Shown: positions 8,821-18,204, numbered from the stretch's first letter. The stretch is DNA of 64,000 bases from an uncultured Ralstonia sp. (GCA_913056305.1 CAJXMR010000001.1:89713-153712); one strand, 5' to 3'. Numbers and translations are program-made. Notes: generated by a model from the sequence alone, not told the origin.

Positions 8821-9954
8821 CTAGGCGGAGAACAAAGCGCGCGTGACCGGCGTGGCGTCCAGCCCAACCGATACGGCGCGGAATTGCGGATCGAGCCCAG
8901 TGCCGATCCGGTAGAGATCGGCGGCCTCGTTGCGCTGCCACAGGCCGGCGTATCCCGGCACATGCGCGGCGGCGCGACGCGCGTCGAACTTGACGGTGCT
9001 GCGCACGAACTCCTCGTGCTGCCGCTCGCCGCGCGCATACGGTGCGAGCCATTCCAGGGCCGATGCAAGCCGGCCGCGGATCTCTGTCGCGCCGTACCAG
9101 TCGTCGCCATGCGCGGCGGCCATGGAGGCGGCCATCAGCAGCGGCTCCAGGTCGTAGACGACGTAGTGCATGGCGTCTCGCTGGGCAAAGTCATAGGTGC
9201 TGCCGTCGTGGTGCACGTTCTGCCGCACGTGGGCGACGAACGCGGCGCGAGCGGCATCGATCCACCTGGCGTCGCCGCTCAGGTAGGCGCCAGCGGTCGC
9301 GAGCTTCACGCGATGGCTCTGCCAGTTGTTGAGCAGCGTACTGTCATCGCCTACGCGCCGCGCGGGGGTCAGGTAGGCCTGTGCCAACTGCGTGCCGAAT
9401 GCGGGAATGCGCTCGGCCACGTCACGGGGCAGGCGGTCCCTCACGAGATCGAGCCCGAACAGGAATTGGATGAGCTCCGCCTCGTCGACCGGGTTGGCCG
9501 ACGATTGATAGCCCGGCAGCCAGCCGGCGATGTAGGCAACGGCCTTGTCGGCATAGGCTGCCTTGCCGGTCACGCGAAACGCCAGCGCCTGCACCAGTGT
9601 CTGCCGCCAATCCTGCTGCGCCTGGACACTCGCGTCGTGGTCATCCTCGTGGGGCAGCAGGCCCTGCGTGTGCACCACCGCACGCACATGCAGATCGCGC
9701 CCAAGCCCGCCATCGGCCAGCACGGTCAATTGCGATGCCACGTCGGCCGGCAGCGATGCCGCCAGCGTCTGCGCGCGCTGCGGCGACGTCAGCGCGTAGC
9801 CAGCCGTCTTGGTGGCGGACGGCCGCTTGGCCAGGGCATCGGCCCAGGCGCCACGGTAGGCACTCGCCGCCACGGTCAACGGCACCGCGAACGCGCTGCG
9901 CAGCAGCAGGCGACGGCCTGGCGAGTTCGTCATCTCAGCTTCGGCGCAGGTCAT
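8821..9954 (-). CDS. Alginate lyase family protein (exported)
   Basis: 377 residues from the ATG at 9954 (370 from the alternative ATG at 9933). The N-terminus carries a signal with a twin-arginine-like GRRLLLRS, followed by a hydrophobic run and AWA cleavage site. The mature part has the alpha/alpha-barrel alginate-lyase domain with NNWQSHRVKLATAGAYL as the NNH-like catalytic segment and a Tyr-rich region (DAMHYVVYDLEPLL). Family members cleave uronate polymers by beta-elimination in the periplasm. Placement between the uronate dehydrogenase and the MFS importer genes fits release of uronates from a polymer or oligomer; the exact polymer is open. Confidence 0.75.
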   Translation of the reverse strand: MTCAEAEMTNSPGRRLLLRSAFAVPLTVAASAYRGAWADALAKRPSATKTAGYALTSPQRAQTLAASLPADVASQLTVLADGGLGRDLHVRAVVHTQGLLPHEDDHDASVQAQQDWRQTLVQALAFRVTGKAAYADKAVAYIAGWLPGYQSSANPVDEAELIQFLFGLDLVRDRLPRDVAERIPAFGTQLAQAYLTPARRVGDDSTLLNNWQSHRVKLATAGAYLSGDARWIDAARAAFVAHVRQNVHHDGSTYDFAQRDAMHYVVYDLEPLLMAASMAAAHGDDWYGATEIRGRLASALEWLAPYARGERQHEEFVRSTVKFDARRAAAHVPGYAGLWQRNEAADLYRIGTGLDPQFRAVSVGLDATPVTRALFSA

Positions 9955-10030
9955 GGCAGCCACGCCCCCGCCGACGCTGGGGCAAGCCACATGCCGATGC
10001 GCTTCACGCACGTGTTGGAAGGCATGGCCA

Positions 10031-10891
10031 TCACTTCGGCTCCATCGGGCCGGCCAGCACGAACGACCCGCCCTGGAACCGCTGCGTCGGGTCATCCAGA
10101 TCGCAGGTCGGCGCGTTGGCCGGAAACAGGTGCTCGAACTGCGCCGCGCTGTCCTGCGGACCGAAGCCCAGGAAGCTTGCCTTGGTGTTGTCCACCCACT
10201 TGATGCGGTTGTCCGACACGCCGTAGACGATGGCGTGACCGACACGGTTGGTGAACAGCGCGCAGCGCACCAGCTCGATGAAATCGCGATAGCTCAGGTA
10301 GGTGACCAGCATGCGCGGGTTCTTTGGCGCCTCGAACGACGAGCCAATCCGCAGGCAGACCGTCTCCAGCCCGAAGCGGTCGAAGTAGTAACGCGACAGC
10401 GCTTCGCCAAAACACTTGGTCACGCCGTACAGGCAATCGGGCCGCAGCGGCGCGTCGATGTCGAGCACCGACGTGACGGGATGGAAACCGACTGCATGGT
10501 TCGAGCTGGCGTAGACGATGCGCTTGACGCCCTGCTTCTGCGCGGCCGCGTAGAGGTTGTACAGGCCGAGGATGTTGGCCTGCAGCAGATCGTCGAACGG
10601 CGCTTCGACAGAGATGCCACCCAGGTGGACGACGGCATCCACGCCTTCGAGCAGGCTGTGCACCGCGGCGCGATCTGCCAGGTCGACCACCCTGCCTTCC
10701 TCATGCGCGGCCAGCTCGCCCAGTGGCGCGATATCGCTCACGCGAACGATATCGGCCCACGCGGCGAGCGCGCCGCGCAGCTGCCGCCCGAGGTTGCCGG
10801 CGGCGCCGGTCAGCAAGAGCCGCCGGAACGGTTTCGTTTGTGCGGCGCCGCCGCTTGCGTCATTGATTCCCATGGGATTGGACTCGGTCAT
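10031..10891 (-). CDS. udh: Uronate dehydrogenase
   Basis: 286 residues, an extended-type SDR. The NAD-binding loop is TGAAGNLGRQL near residue 28, and the catalytic triad is visible as Ser in VYASSNHAVGF and Tyr/Lys in YGVTK. The NHAVGFHP and DIDAPLRPD stretches match uronate dehydrogenases, which oxidise D-galacturonate or D-glucuronate to the aldarolactone with NAD. It has an extra 15-20 residue N-terminus compared with 265-residue homologues, so the in-frame ATG at 10873 is an alternative start. The ATG at 10891 overlaps the stop of the upstream aldolase gene (ATGA), showing translational coupling. First step of the oxidative uronate route encoded here. Confidence 0.86.
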   Translation of the reverse strand: MTESNPMGINDASGGAAQTKPFRRLLLTGAAGNLGRQLRGALAAWADIVRVSDIAPLGELAAHEEGRVVDLADRAAVHSLLEGVDAVVHLGGISVEAPFDDLLQANILGLYNLYAAAQKQGVKRIVYASSNHAVGFHPVTSVLDIDAPLRPDCLYGVTKCFGEALSRYYFDRFGLETVCLRIGSSFEAPKNPRMLVTYLSYRDFIELVRCALFTNRVGHAIVYGVSDNRIKWVDNTKASFLGFGPQDSAAQFEHLFPANAPTCDLDDPTQRFQGGSFVLAGPMEPK

Positions 10892-11658
10892 GAACGTTGA
10901 TGTGTTCGTGCCTGCTTGAGTGCCGCCTCGGCACCCGCACGCAGCAGGCTGATATCGGTGGCGACGGCAACATAGTCGAAACCGTCGCGGATGTACTGGG
11001 CGGAAAGCTCAGGGTCGGCCATCAGGATGCCGATCGGCTTGCCGCATGCATGCGCACGTGCACGCGCATTGTGGATGGCGCCCTGCACATCCGGGTGGCG
11101 GGCGTTGCCCAGGTGCCCCAGGGTGGCCGCCAGGTCGGCTGGGCCAATGAAGAGCGCGTCGATGCCCTCCACGGCGGCAATCTGCTCCAGGTTGGCCAGT
11201 GCCTTGGGGGTTTCGAGCTGCACGAGCAGGCAGACTTCGTCATTGGCGTTCTGGCCGTAGTCGGCATCGCGCCCGTAACGGTTGGCACGCGTGGCCAAAG
11301 AAACGCCGCGCATACCCAGCGGCGGGTAGCGCACGGCGGCAACGGCACGGCGTGCGTCGTCCGCCGTATCGACCATTGGCACCAGCAGCGTCTGCGCGCC
11401 GATGTCGAGCAACCGCTTGATCGGCACCGGGTCGTTGGTGGCCGGCCGCACCACCGCCGACATGGCCGTCTGGGCAACGGTGCGCAACTGCTCCAGCACC
11501 ATCGGCACCTCGTTGGGGGCGTGCTCGGTGTCGAGCAGGATCCAGTCGTAGTCGCTCTGCGTCAGGACCTCGGCGACGTTGCTCGCGGCGAGCATGCTCC
11601 AGATGCCGAGCTGCTGCTTGCGGGCCAGCAACTGTGCCTTGAACCGGTTGCGCTGCAT
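10888..11658 (-). CDS. garL: HpcH/HpaI-type aldolase, probable 5-keto-4-deoxy-D-glucarate aldolase
   Basis: 256 residues, a class II pyruvate aldolase. Conserved features are GIWSML, the LLDTEHAPNE metal/substrate segment, VPMVDTADDARRAVAAVRYP with PLGMRG, QLETPKALANL and FIGPADLAATLG. The same fold serves HpaI (hydroxyheptanedioate) and GarL (ketodeoxyglucarate). Gene context with uronate dehydrogenase, glucarate dehydratase and tartronate-semialdehyde reductase favours the GarL reaction, giving pyruvate and tartronate semialdehyde. GAAGGGG precedes the ATG. Overlaps the udh start by 4 bases. Confidence 0.82.
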   Translation of the reverse strand: MQRNRFKAQLLARKQQLGIWSMLAASNVAEVLTQSDYDWILLDTEHAPNEVPMVLEQLRTVAQTAMSAVVRPATNDPVPIKRLLDIGAQTLLVPMVDTADDARRAVAAVRYPPLGMRGVSLATRANRYGRDADYGQNANDEVCLLVQLETPKALANLEQIAAVEGIDALFIGPADLAATLGHLGNARHPDVQGAIHNARARAHACGKPIGILMADPELSAQYIRDGFDYVAVATDISLLRAGAEAALKQARTHQRS

Positions 11659-11742
11659 GAGGGTGCCCCTTCAAGAATGCGATGCGTGATCAAGCTGACA
11701 TGCCGCGATGCCGGGCTGCCGGCATCGCCTTGATCGTAGGAC

Positions 11743-12984
11743 TTAGAACGAGTGCCGCATACCCAGACCGACACCGATCGGGGACCCGCCCGGCGCACGG
11801 CTTGCCACGGAGGTCACGACCGGGTTGACGTCATAGTCATAGGTCGCAAATGAGCTGTTGTGAATCCGGCTGACGTAGCCCTCCAGCATGGTGCGCTGCG
11901 ACAACCAGTAGTGGTACGCAAACACCATCTGCTGTGCCCCGGTATGCGGCTGCTGCGCCGCCGAGCACTGCCCCGCCACTGCCGCCCCCGAGCAGTTGAG
12001 CGCACGCGCCACCGAATAGCTGACGATGAAGTCCTGCACGCCCACCTTCTGCATGACGGAAAGGCTGTAGGCATCACGGTAGGTCTGCCCGCCGCCGGCC
12101 GCAGCGCCTGCGCCGAAGGTGCCCTTGGAGCCGAGGCGGTCCCAACCGAGCGAGAAACTGGTCGACCCGGCCGATAGCCAGTTCGCCTCGTACCGGACGG
12201 CGATGCGGTGCTCGTAGTCGTTCGAGTAGCCGGCCCCCGCCACACCCATGCCGGCGCTGCCCGCGCCGGACAAGCCCGCGCCGGCGCCCAGCAGCGCCTG
12301 GCCGCGCCGCGTTTCATACGCATACGCGGCATAGATCGGGCCGCGCGCAAACTGCGCTCCCGTGCCCCAGGCATACATGCCAGTGAGTGCGGTGCCGGCA
12401 GAACCGCTCACGCTGCTGTTGGTAGGCGACGTGTTGCCGCCACCCGGCGAATACACCAGCTGCCCCGTCAGGCCCTGCAGCATGTCGGGCGACGTGTACA
12501 GGATGGAGTTGGCCAGCCGCGCGTTCAGGTTGGTCTGCGTGCCGTTGAGCGTCGTCATGATGCCAATGTTGTTGGCGATCGACGTGCTGCCGGGAATGAA
12601 GTTGAGCTTGCCGCCCAGCGCACGCATGGGCGAAGTCAGGTAGCCCAGCTGCAGCGTGCCGAGCTGGTTGCTCTGCAGGCCGACAAACTGGTCGCGCGCG
12701 CTCGGGCCCGAGCCGTTGTTGACGTTGAAGCCGTATTCGATCTGGAAGATCGCGTTCAGGCCATTGCCCAGCGCTTCCTTGCCGCGCATGCCCCACAGCG
12801 AGCTGTTGCTGTCTTCGCGCACCGTCATCGGCACGTTGGCACCGGTCTTGTTGGCACCGGTGGTGCGCACCGCCTCCACCGTGCCGTCGATCACCCCATA
12901 CAGCGTCACCGAACTCTGCGCATGCGCGTTGACGGATGCACACGCCACAGCGGCGATGCAGGAGAGTTTCGTTTTCAAGCCCAT
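11743..12984 (-). CDS. Gram-negative trimeric porin (OmpC-like, Burkholderia type)
   Basis: 413 residues: signal peptide MGLKTKLSCIAAVACASVNAHA, then QSSVTLYGVIDGTVEAV, the standard opening of betaproteobacterial porins, an EYGF/NGSGPSARDQFVGL loop-3 region and the C-terminal GLGMRHSF with terminal Phe for BAM recognition. A general outer-membrane channel, presumably for uronates or oligouronates given its place between the ABC transporter and the aldolase gene. A perfect AGGAGGAAGGAC ribosome site precedes the ATG; an inverted repeat just upstream could mask it. Confidence 0.9.
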   Translation of the reverse strand: MGLKTKLSCIAAVACASVNAHAQSSVTLYGVIDGTVEAVRTTGANKTGANVPMTVREDSNSSLWGMRGKEALGNGLNAIFQIEYGFNVNNGSGPSARDQFVGLQSNQLGTLQLGYLTSPMRALGGKLNFIPGSTSIANNIGIMTTLNGTQTNLNARLANSILYTSPDMLQGLTGQLVYSPGGGNTSPTNSSVSGSAGTALTGMYAWGTGAQFARGPIYAAYAYETRRGQALLGAGAGLSGAGSAGMGVAGAGYSNDYEHRIAVRYEANWLSAGSTSFSLGWDRLGSKGTFGAGAAAGGGQTYRDAYSLSVMQKVGVQDFIVSYSVARALNCSGAAVAGQCSAAQQPHTGAQQMVFAYHYWLSQRTMLEGYVSRIHNSSFATYDYDVNPVVTSVASRAPGGSPIGVGLGMRHSF

Positions 12985-12996
12985 GTCCTTCCTCCT

Positions 12997-13055
12997 AGTG
13001 GATCTCTGTTGTCGTTCTGACTTGCGTTGTGGTTTTCACCCGTGGCAGATCCACT
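12997..13055 (-). promoter_or_regulatory. Long-range inverted repeat in the porin leader
   Basis: AGTGGATCT (12997-13005) and AGATCCACT (13047-13055) are perfect 9-bp complements 41 bases apart. In the minus-strand transcript the 3' arm ends right against the porin Shine-Dalgarno sequence, so pairing could limit ribosome access or act as a processing stem between the ABC and porin genes. Confidence 0.4.
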
Positions 13056-13071
13056 GCGGTAAACCGGTCTT

Positions 13072-14166
13072 TCAGTTCAATCGCAGCTCGGTCGTGCGAT
13101 CGAACAGATGCAGATGCGCCGGCGGAATGCTCAGGCTGGCTTGCGCGCCGTGCTGCAGCCCGTAGGCTTGGCGATCGCGCCCCGTTGCCGCCAGGGCGCC
13201 GACCGGCGTATCGCACACGAGCAGCGTCTCGGCGCCGTAGAACTCGCCGCTCTTCACGCGGGCGTTGACGCGGATGTCGCCCTGCGCGCCTTCTGCCGTG
13301 CCAATGCGGATGTGCTCGGGGCGGACGCCGCAGACGATCGGCTGGCCATCGCGCACGGCGGGACGGCCCGGCAGCGCAATCTCGATGCCGTCGGCGCAGT
13401 GGATGGCCGCCTGATCGCCGCGGACCTGTGCCACCCCGTCGAAGAAGTTGATCGATGGCGAGCCGATGAACTGCGCCACGAAGCGGTTCAGCGGCCGGTC
13501 ATACAGCTCGACCGGCGTGCCAACCTGCTCGACGCGCCCATCGCGCAGCACCACGATGCGATCGGCCAGCGTCATGGCCTCGACCTGGTCGTGCGTCACG
13601 TACACGCAAGTGGTGCGCATGCGCTCGTACAGTTCGCGGATCTCGGCACGCACGTGGTGGCGCAGCGCGGCGTCCAGGTTGGACAATGGCTCGTCGAACA
13701 GGAACACCGACGGCTTGCGCACGATCGCGCGGCCCATCGCCACGCGCTGGCGCTGCCCGCCCGAGAGCTGGCGCGGATAGCGGTCGAGCAGCGTGTCGAG
13801 CGCCAGCGAATGGGCGATCTCACCCACAATGCGGTCGATCTCCGCCTTCGGCCGCTTGGCGAGCTTGAGGCTGAAGCCCATGTTCTCGCGCACGGTCAGC
13901 TGCGGATAGAGCGCGTAGCTCTGAAAGACCATTGCGATATCGCGGTCCTTCGGATGCAGGTGCGTGACGTCGCGCCCGCCGATGCGCACGGCGCCGCCGG
14001 ACACGTCCTCCAGCCCCGCGATGATGCGCAGCAGGGTCGATTTTCCCGAGCCGCTCGGGCCCACGAGCACGCAGAACTCGCCGTCGCGAATATCGACCGA
14101 GACGCTCTTGATGATGTGCTGGTCGCCGAAGCGCTTGTCGATTGCGTCCAGGGTCACGGAAGCCAT
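13072..14166 (-). CDS. Sugar-type ABC transporter ATP-binding protein (UgpC/MsmX class)
   Basis: 364 residues. Walker A GPSGSGKST near residue 37, signature LSGGQRQRVAMGRA, Walker B VFLFDEPLSNLDA and the switch His in YVTHDQVEAM are all intact. The C-terminal 120 residues form the OB-fold (MOI-like) domain found in CUT1 carbohydrate importers (VCGVRPEHIRIG). It energises the two permeases encoded directly upstream. Part of the uronate operon; the likely substrate is a uronide or oligouronide taken up intact. Confidence 0.9.
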   Translation of the reverse strand: MASVTLDAIDKRFGDQHIIKSVSVDIRDGEFCVLVGPSGSGKSTLLRIIAGLEDVSGGAVRIGGRDVTHLHPKDRDIAMVFQSYALYPQLTVRENMGFSLKLAKRPKAEIDRIVGEIAHSLALDTLLDRYPRQLSGGQRQRVAMGRAIVRKPSVFLFDEPLSNLDAALRHHVRAEIRELYERMRTTCVYVTHDQVEAMTLADRIVVLRDGRVEQVGTPVELYDRPLNRFVAQFIGSPSINFFDGVAQVRGDQAAIHCADGIEIALPGRPAVRDGQPIVCGVRPEHIRIGTAEGAQGDIRVNARVKSGEFYGAETLLVCDTPVGALAATGRDRQAYGLQHGAQASLSIPPAHLHLFDRTTELRLN

Positions 14167-14194
14167 GGTTCGCTCCTCTTCTCGTTGGGTGGGT

Positions 14195-15094
14195 TCAGCC
14201 CTTCAGTGCGCCGGACGTAAGCCCGCGCTGGAAGTGCTTCTGGAGGCCGAGGTACAGCGCCACGCTGGGGATCATGGCCAACAGCGTCACGGCGATGAAC
14301 ACGTTGGGCGAGATGTGCTCGTCGGTGCGCAGCGCGGCCAGCACGACGGGGATCGTGTACAGCGTCTCGCGGTTGACCACGATGAGCGGCAGCAGGTACT
14401 GGTCCCAGATCATCAGGAAGCCGAAGATGGCGGTGGTGCCGAGCGCCGGCTTGACCAGCGGCAGCACCACGTTGAAGAAGATCTGCCACTCGCTGGCGCC
14501 GTCGATGCGCGCGGCCTCTTCCAGCTCCATCGGCACCGCCTTCATGAACTCGGTCAGCACGAAGATCGAGAACGCCCAGCCGGCCACCGGCAGGATCATG
14601 CCGAGATACGAGTTCAGCAGGCTCACGTGCACCACGGGCAGCTTGCCGAGCACGAGGTAGAGCGGAATGGCGATGACCTCTTCCGGCAGCATCATGGTCG
14701 ACAGGAACAGCAGGCTGACCACGCCCGCACCGGCAAACTTCTTGCGCGCCAGCGCATAGGCGGCCAGCGCGCTGACGGTGATCTGCAGCGCCAACCCCAC
14801 GACCACCACCACGCACGAATTCAGCAGGTGGCGCCATGCGCCAGCTTCGCTCCACGCATAGACCAGGTGCTTCAGCGACGGATGCGACGGCCACAGTTGG
14901 AGCTGGCCGGGCTGCGCGGTCTCGGCGTTGAAGGCGGTGGCGATCATGCCCCAGTACGGGCCGGCAAACACGGCAACGACCGCCGCGTAGAACAGCCAGC
15001 GGATTGCCGTGCCGACCAGCACGGACAAGCGGAGGTGAGCTTGTGCGGGGGCCACGGCAACGGGTTGCCCGGAGACGATCGGCTTAGCGTTCAT
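14195..15094 (-). CDS. CUT1 ABC transporter permease, MalG-like
   Basis: 299 residues, six membrane helices, with the EAA loop EEAARIDGASEWQIFFNVVLP that docks the ATPase. An N-terminal proline/alanine-rich extension of 25 residues precedes the first helix. Its start overlaps the end of the MalF-like permease gene by 11 bases and the ATPase gene follows after 28 bases. Inner-membrane half of the carbohydrate importer. Confidence 0.9.
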   Translation of the reverse strand: MNAKPIVSGQPVAVAPAQAHLRLSVLVGTAIRWLFYAAVVAVFAGPYWGMIATAFNAETAQPGQLQLWPSHPSLKHLVYAWSEAGAWRHLLNSCVVVVVGLALQITVSALAAYALARKKFAGAGVVSLLFLSTMMLPEEVIAIPLYLVLGKLPVVHVSLLNSYLGMILPVAGWAFSIFVLTEFMKAVPMELEEAARIDGASEWQIFFNVVLPLVKPALGTTAIFGFLMIWDQYLLPLIVVNRETLYTIPVVLAALRTDEHISPNVFIAVTLLAMIPSVALYLGLQKHFQRGLTSGALKG

Positions 15095-15992
15095 GGCGTT
15101 TGCTCCGCTGCCGCAGTGCCAGGTAGGTGACAGTGGTCACCGCCGTGAACACGAAAAGCAGGCACGACACCGCTGACGCATAGCCGTAGTCGAACTGCAC
15201 GAAGCCTGCTTTGTAGACGTAGGTCATGACGACCTCGGTGGCGCCGCCCGGGCCGCCGCCGGTGCTCGAATACACCTCGGTGAACACGCGCACGCCACGG
15301 ATGAAGCCCAGCACGCCCACGATCACAAAGGTGTGGCGCATGGCGGGCAGCGTCACGTACCAGAGGCGGTGGTGCCAGCGCGCGCCGTCGACGGAGGCTG
15401 CGTCGTACAGCTCGCGGTTCACGCCCGTCAGGCCGGCAATGAAGATCATCATGTCGTAGGGCACGGTCTTCCAGATCTGCATGGCGATCAGCGAGCCGAG
15501 CGCGAGATCGGGGTCGGCGAAGAAGCCCGCGGGCGCCACGCCAAACCAGCCCAGCACGGTGTTGCCGATGCCCTCTGGCGTGGGCGCCAGCAGGATCTGC
15601 CAGATCTGCGCGACTACGGCGGCGCTCGTCACGGCCGGCAGAAACATGGCTGTGCGGACAATGCGCAGATGCCGCGCCGGGCCTTCCAGCGCGAGCGCCA
15701 GGAAGAAGGCGATCACCGCCGACGCGATGACCGACACCGCCACATACAGCGCCGTCTGCACCACGGCCGCATGCAGATCGCTGTCAGCGAAAGCGCGTTC
15801 GAAGTTCTCCAGCCCCACCCATTGCCAGTCCGAGCCGAACTGCACCTGGTAGAAGCTCATCTCCAGCCCGCGCAGCATCGGCACGAACTTGAACGTGACG
15901 AACAGCACGATGGCCGGCAGCAGGAAGAGCCACGGCACGAGCGGATGGCGCGTAGCCAGGCCGTGTGCGTTGCGTTTGATCGAAAGCTTCAT
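15084..15992 (-). CDS. CUT1 ABC transporter permease, MalF-like
   Basis: 302 residues, six membrane helices and the EAA loop YDAASVDGARWHHRLWYVTLP. A C-terminal RQRSKRHER tail overlaps the following permease start by 11 bases. It starts 10 bases after the binding-protein gene, so the binding protein, both permeases and the ATPase form one transcription unit. Confidence 0.9.
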   Translation of the reverse strand: MKLSIKRNAHGLATRHPLVPWLFLLPAIVLFVTFKFVPMLRGLEMSFYQVQFGSDWQWVGLENFERAFADSDLHAAVVQTALYVAVSVIASAVIAFFLALALEGPARHLRIVRTAMFLPAVTSAAVVAQIWQILLAPTPEGIGNTVLGWFGVAPAGFFADPDLALGSLIAMQIWKTVPYDMMIFIAGLTGVNRELYDAASVDGARWHHRLWYVTLPAMRHTFVIVGVLGFIRGVRVFTEVYSSTGGGPGGATEVVMTYVYKAGFVQFDYGYASAVSCLLFVFTAVTTVTYLALRQRSKRHER

Positions 15993-16002
15993 CGCCGTGA
16001 GC

Positions 16003-17319
16003 TCAGTTGGCGGCCACGCGCTGGCGCGCGAGTTCCTGATTGACCTTCTTGTTCAGGTCTTTCAGGCCGGCGTCGATGTCGCTGCCGCAGTTGGCAAGGA
16101 TGCGGTTCAGGCCATCCGCCGTGAGCTGGCGCAGGCTCATCCAGTCGGGGATGGCCGGCGCGTAGTGCGCGTCCTTCTCGTAGACGGCTTCCACCGTCTG
16201 CCAGCGCGGGTCGTTGTAGACCTTGCCCGCATCGACAGTCTTGTTGACCGGCAAGCGCACCACCGGGAAGCCGCCCGGATGCATACCCAGCTTCTGCCCT
16301 TCGGGCGACGTGAGGAACGCGATGTAGGACAGCGCGGCCGCCTTGTTGGCCGAGCGCGTGACGTAGGCAAGTTCGCCCTCACCCAGGCTGTCGGCCTTGC
16401 CGGCCGGGCCCGGCGGCGGCGCAATGACTTCCACCTTGGCGCGCCCCGGCTCCTGGTCGACCACGGCCATGTGGTACGGGCCGCTGAAGAAGATGCCGGT
16501 CTGGCCGGAGCGGAAGCTGGCGATGGCGTCTGCCGTGGTGGCGTTGATGGCGCCCGGCTGCGTGACCTTGTCGGTGCACAGCATCTGGCGGAAATAGGCG
16601 ACGGTCTTGGCGGCGGCGGGCTCGTCCAGCGCACCGCGGAACTTGCCCTTGCCGTCCGGGCGGATGAAATCACCGCCCGCCTGCCACAGGAAGCTGCTCA
16701 GGAACCACGTCGTGTACCCACGCGTGGCCGACGCCGGAAACGTGAAGCCGTAGGTTGGCTTGCCCGGCCCCGCCGGCTGCTTGGTGGTGAAGGCCTTGGC
16801 CAGCGCCGCAATGTCATCCCACGACTTCGGCTGCGGCAGGCCCAGCTTCTCGCGCCAGTCCTTGCGGATGAAGAACACGAATGACTGCACCGACACCGGC
16901 ACCGCGTAGTACTTGCCGTTGTAACCCTGAGCACCCTGCCAGGCGCGTTCCTGGATGTCAGCGCTGCCGGGGAAGCCGGCGCGGTCGATCTCGGTGGCCA
17001 CGCCGGTCTTCATCATCAGCCCCAGCGACGCGCTGTCGTTGATGATCACGTCAGGCAGGTCGTTGCCGGCAATCGCGCGCGACAGGCGCTGCTCGTAGTC
17101 CGTCATCGCGTTGAAGTACTCGACCTTGATGCCGGTCTTCTTGGTGAAGGCGGCCGCGATGTTGTCGTACGTGGCGCGTGCATCCGGGTTCGAGCGCGTC
17201 CAGACGCGCAGCGTGGTCTCGGCCTGCGCAGACGATGCGAAGCCGGCCAGTGCGATGCATGCGGCGCCGGATGCCGTCAGCCGCGCGATCAGGCGCACGT
17301 GTTCCTTCATGCGGTTCAT
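16003..17319 (-). CDS. ABC transporter sugar-binding protein
   Basis: 438 residues. Signal peptide ending ASSAQA near residue 38, then ETTLRVWTRSNPDARATYDNI and a cluster B (SBP_bac_1) fold with GKYYAVPVSVQSFVFFIRKDW, GKPTYGF and FSGPYHMAVV. It delivers a carbohydrate to the two permeases. AGGAGACA lies before the ATG at 17319; the longer upstream open frame has no ribosome site. Charged residues for a uronate carboxylate cannot be assigned from sequence alone. Confidence 0.88.
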   Translation of the reverse strand: MNRMKEHVRLIARLTASGAACIALAGFASSAQAETTLRVWTRSNPDARATYDNIAAAFTKKTGIKVEYFNAMTDYEQRLSRAIAGNDLPDVIINDSASLGLMMKTGVATEIDRAGFPGSADIQERAWQGAQGYNGKYYAVPVSVQSFVFFIRKDWREKLGLPQPKSWDDIAALAKAFTTKQPAGPGKPTYGFTFPASATRGYTTWFLSSFLWQAGGDFIRPDGKGKFRGALDEPAAAKTVAYFRQMLCTDKVTQPGAINATTADAIASFRSGQTGIFFSGPYHMAVVDQEPGRAKVEVIAPPPGPAGKADSLGEGELAYVTRSANKAAALSYIAFLTSPEGQKLGMHPGGFPVVRLPVNKTVDAGKVYNDPRWQTVEAVYEKDAHYAPAIPDWMSLRQLTADGLNRILANCGSDIDAGLKDLNKKVNQELARQRVAAN

Positions 17320-17418
17320 GTTGTCTCCTGCTTGTTCTATCGGCCGGCGTCCAATGCATGTGGCGCCGCGCTCGTTCATTCATGTGCACTGCCGGACGCG
17401 GGCAAGCCGCGCCAACCT

Positions 17419-18174
17419 TCACGCTGCGGGCATCCGCAATTGCGCCAGCAAGCCGCCGTCCACCGGCAGCACATGCCCGGTGATGAAGGACGCCGCGCTG
17501 GACGCCAGGAACAGCACCGGCCGCGCGGCCTCTTCCGCCAGCCCATGACGTGGCAGCGGCAGGCCACGCGCGGCGGCGGGGTCGACGTTCTTCGTATGCG
17601 AATGCGGGATCTGCGCGGGCGCGATGGCGTTCACGCGAATGCCGTGGCGGCCGAAATCCACCGCCAGGCAGCGCGTCATCGCGTCCACCCCACCCTTGCT
17701 GATGTCGTAGATGGCGTTGTTGCGGTGCGCGCGCTGCGCCCCCGGCGACGACACGTTCACCACCACCCCCGGATGGCCCCGGCCGACCCAGCCGCGCATC
17801 ACGTCCAGGCTCAGCGCGTACATGGCGCGCAGGTTGACCGAAACGATCTCGTCGAAGTCCATGAGGTTGGTCTCGTCGGTGGGCTTCCTGGTCTGGGTCA
17901 TGCCGGCGTTGTTGACCAGCACGTCGATGCCGCCGAGCTGGTTGGCACGCGCCACGATCGCCTGCCGATGCGCATCGTCGGCCATGTCACCCATGACGAT
18001 GTCGCAGCGCTCGCCCAGGCTCTTGCTCAAGGCATCGAGCGCATGGCGATTGCGGCCGGTGGCCACCACGTGCGCGCCGGCGCGGTGGAACTCGCGGGCG
18101 ATGGCCGCGCCGATCGCGCCGCTGGCGCCGGTCACGACGGCCAACTTGCCGTGGAAATCGAACTGGGTCTGCAT
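17419..18174 (-). CDS. SDR-family oxidoreductase
   Basis: 251 residues, a classical SDR: TGASGAIGAAIA cofactor loop near residue 15, NNAG at about 90, catalytic Ser in VNVSSPGA, YDISK as Tyr-x-x-x-Lys, and a C-terminal ITGHVLPVDGG. Similar to the gluconate-5-dehydrogenase / deoxyketouronate reductase group, so it could reduce the keto-deoxy-uronate made by the lyase or oxidise a sugar acid. First gene of the ten-gene minus-strand uronate operon, 47 bases downstream of a LacI-flanked promoter. The open frame continues upstream, but ATG 18174 fits the family start. Confidence 0.83.
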   Translation of the reverse strand: MQTQFDFHGKLAVVTGASGAIGAAIAREFHRAGAHVVATGRNRHALDALSKSLGERCDIVMGDMADDAHRQAIVARANQLGGIDVLVNNAGMTQTRKPTDETNLMDFDEIVSVNLRAMYALSLDVMRGWVGRGHPGVVVNVSSPGAQRAHRNNAIYDISKGGVDAMTRCLAVDFGRHGIRVNAIAPAQIPHSHTKNVDPAAARGLPLPRHGLAEEAARPVLFLASSAASFITGHVLPVDGGLLAQLRMPAA

Positions 18175-18204
18175 GTCGTAGAAACGGTTGGGCGGATGCG
18201 CCTT

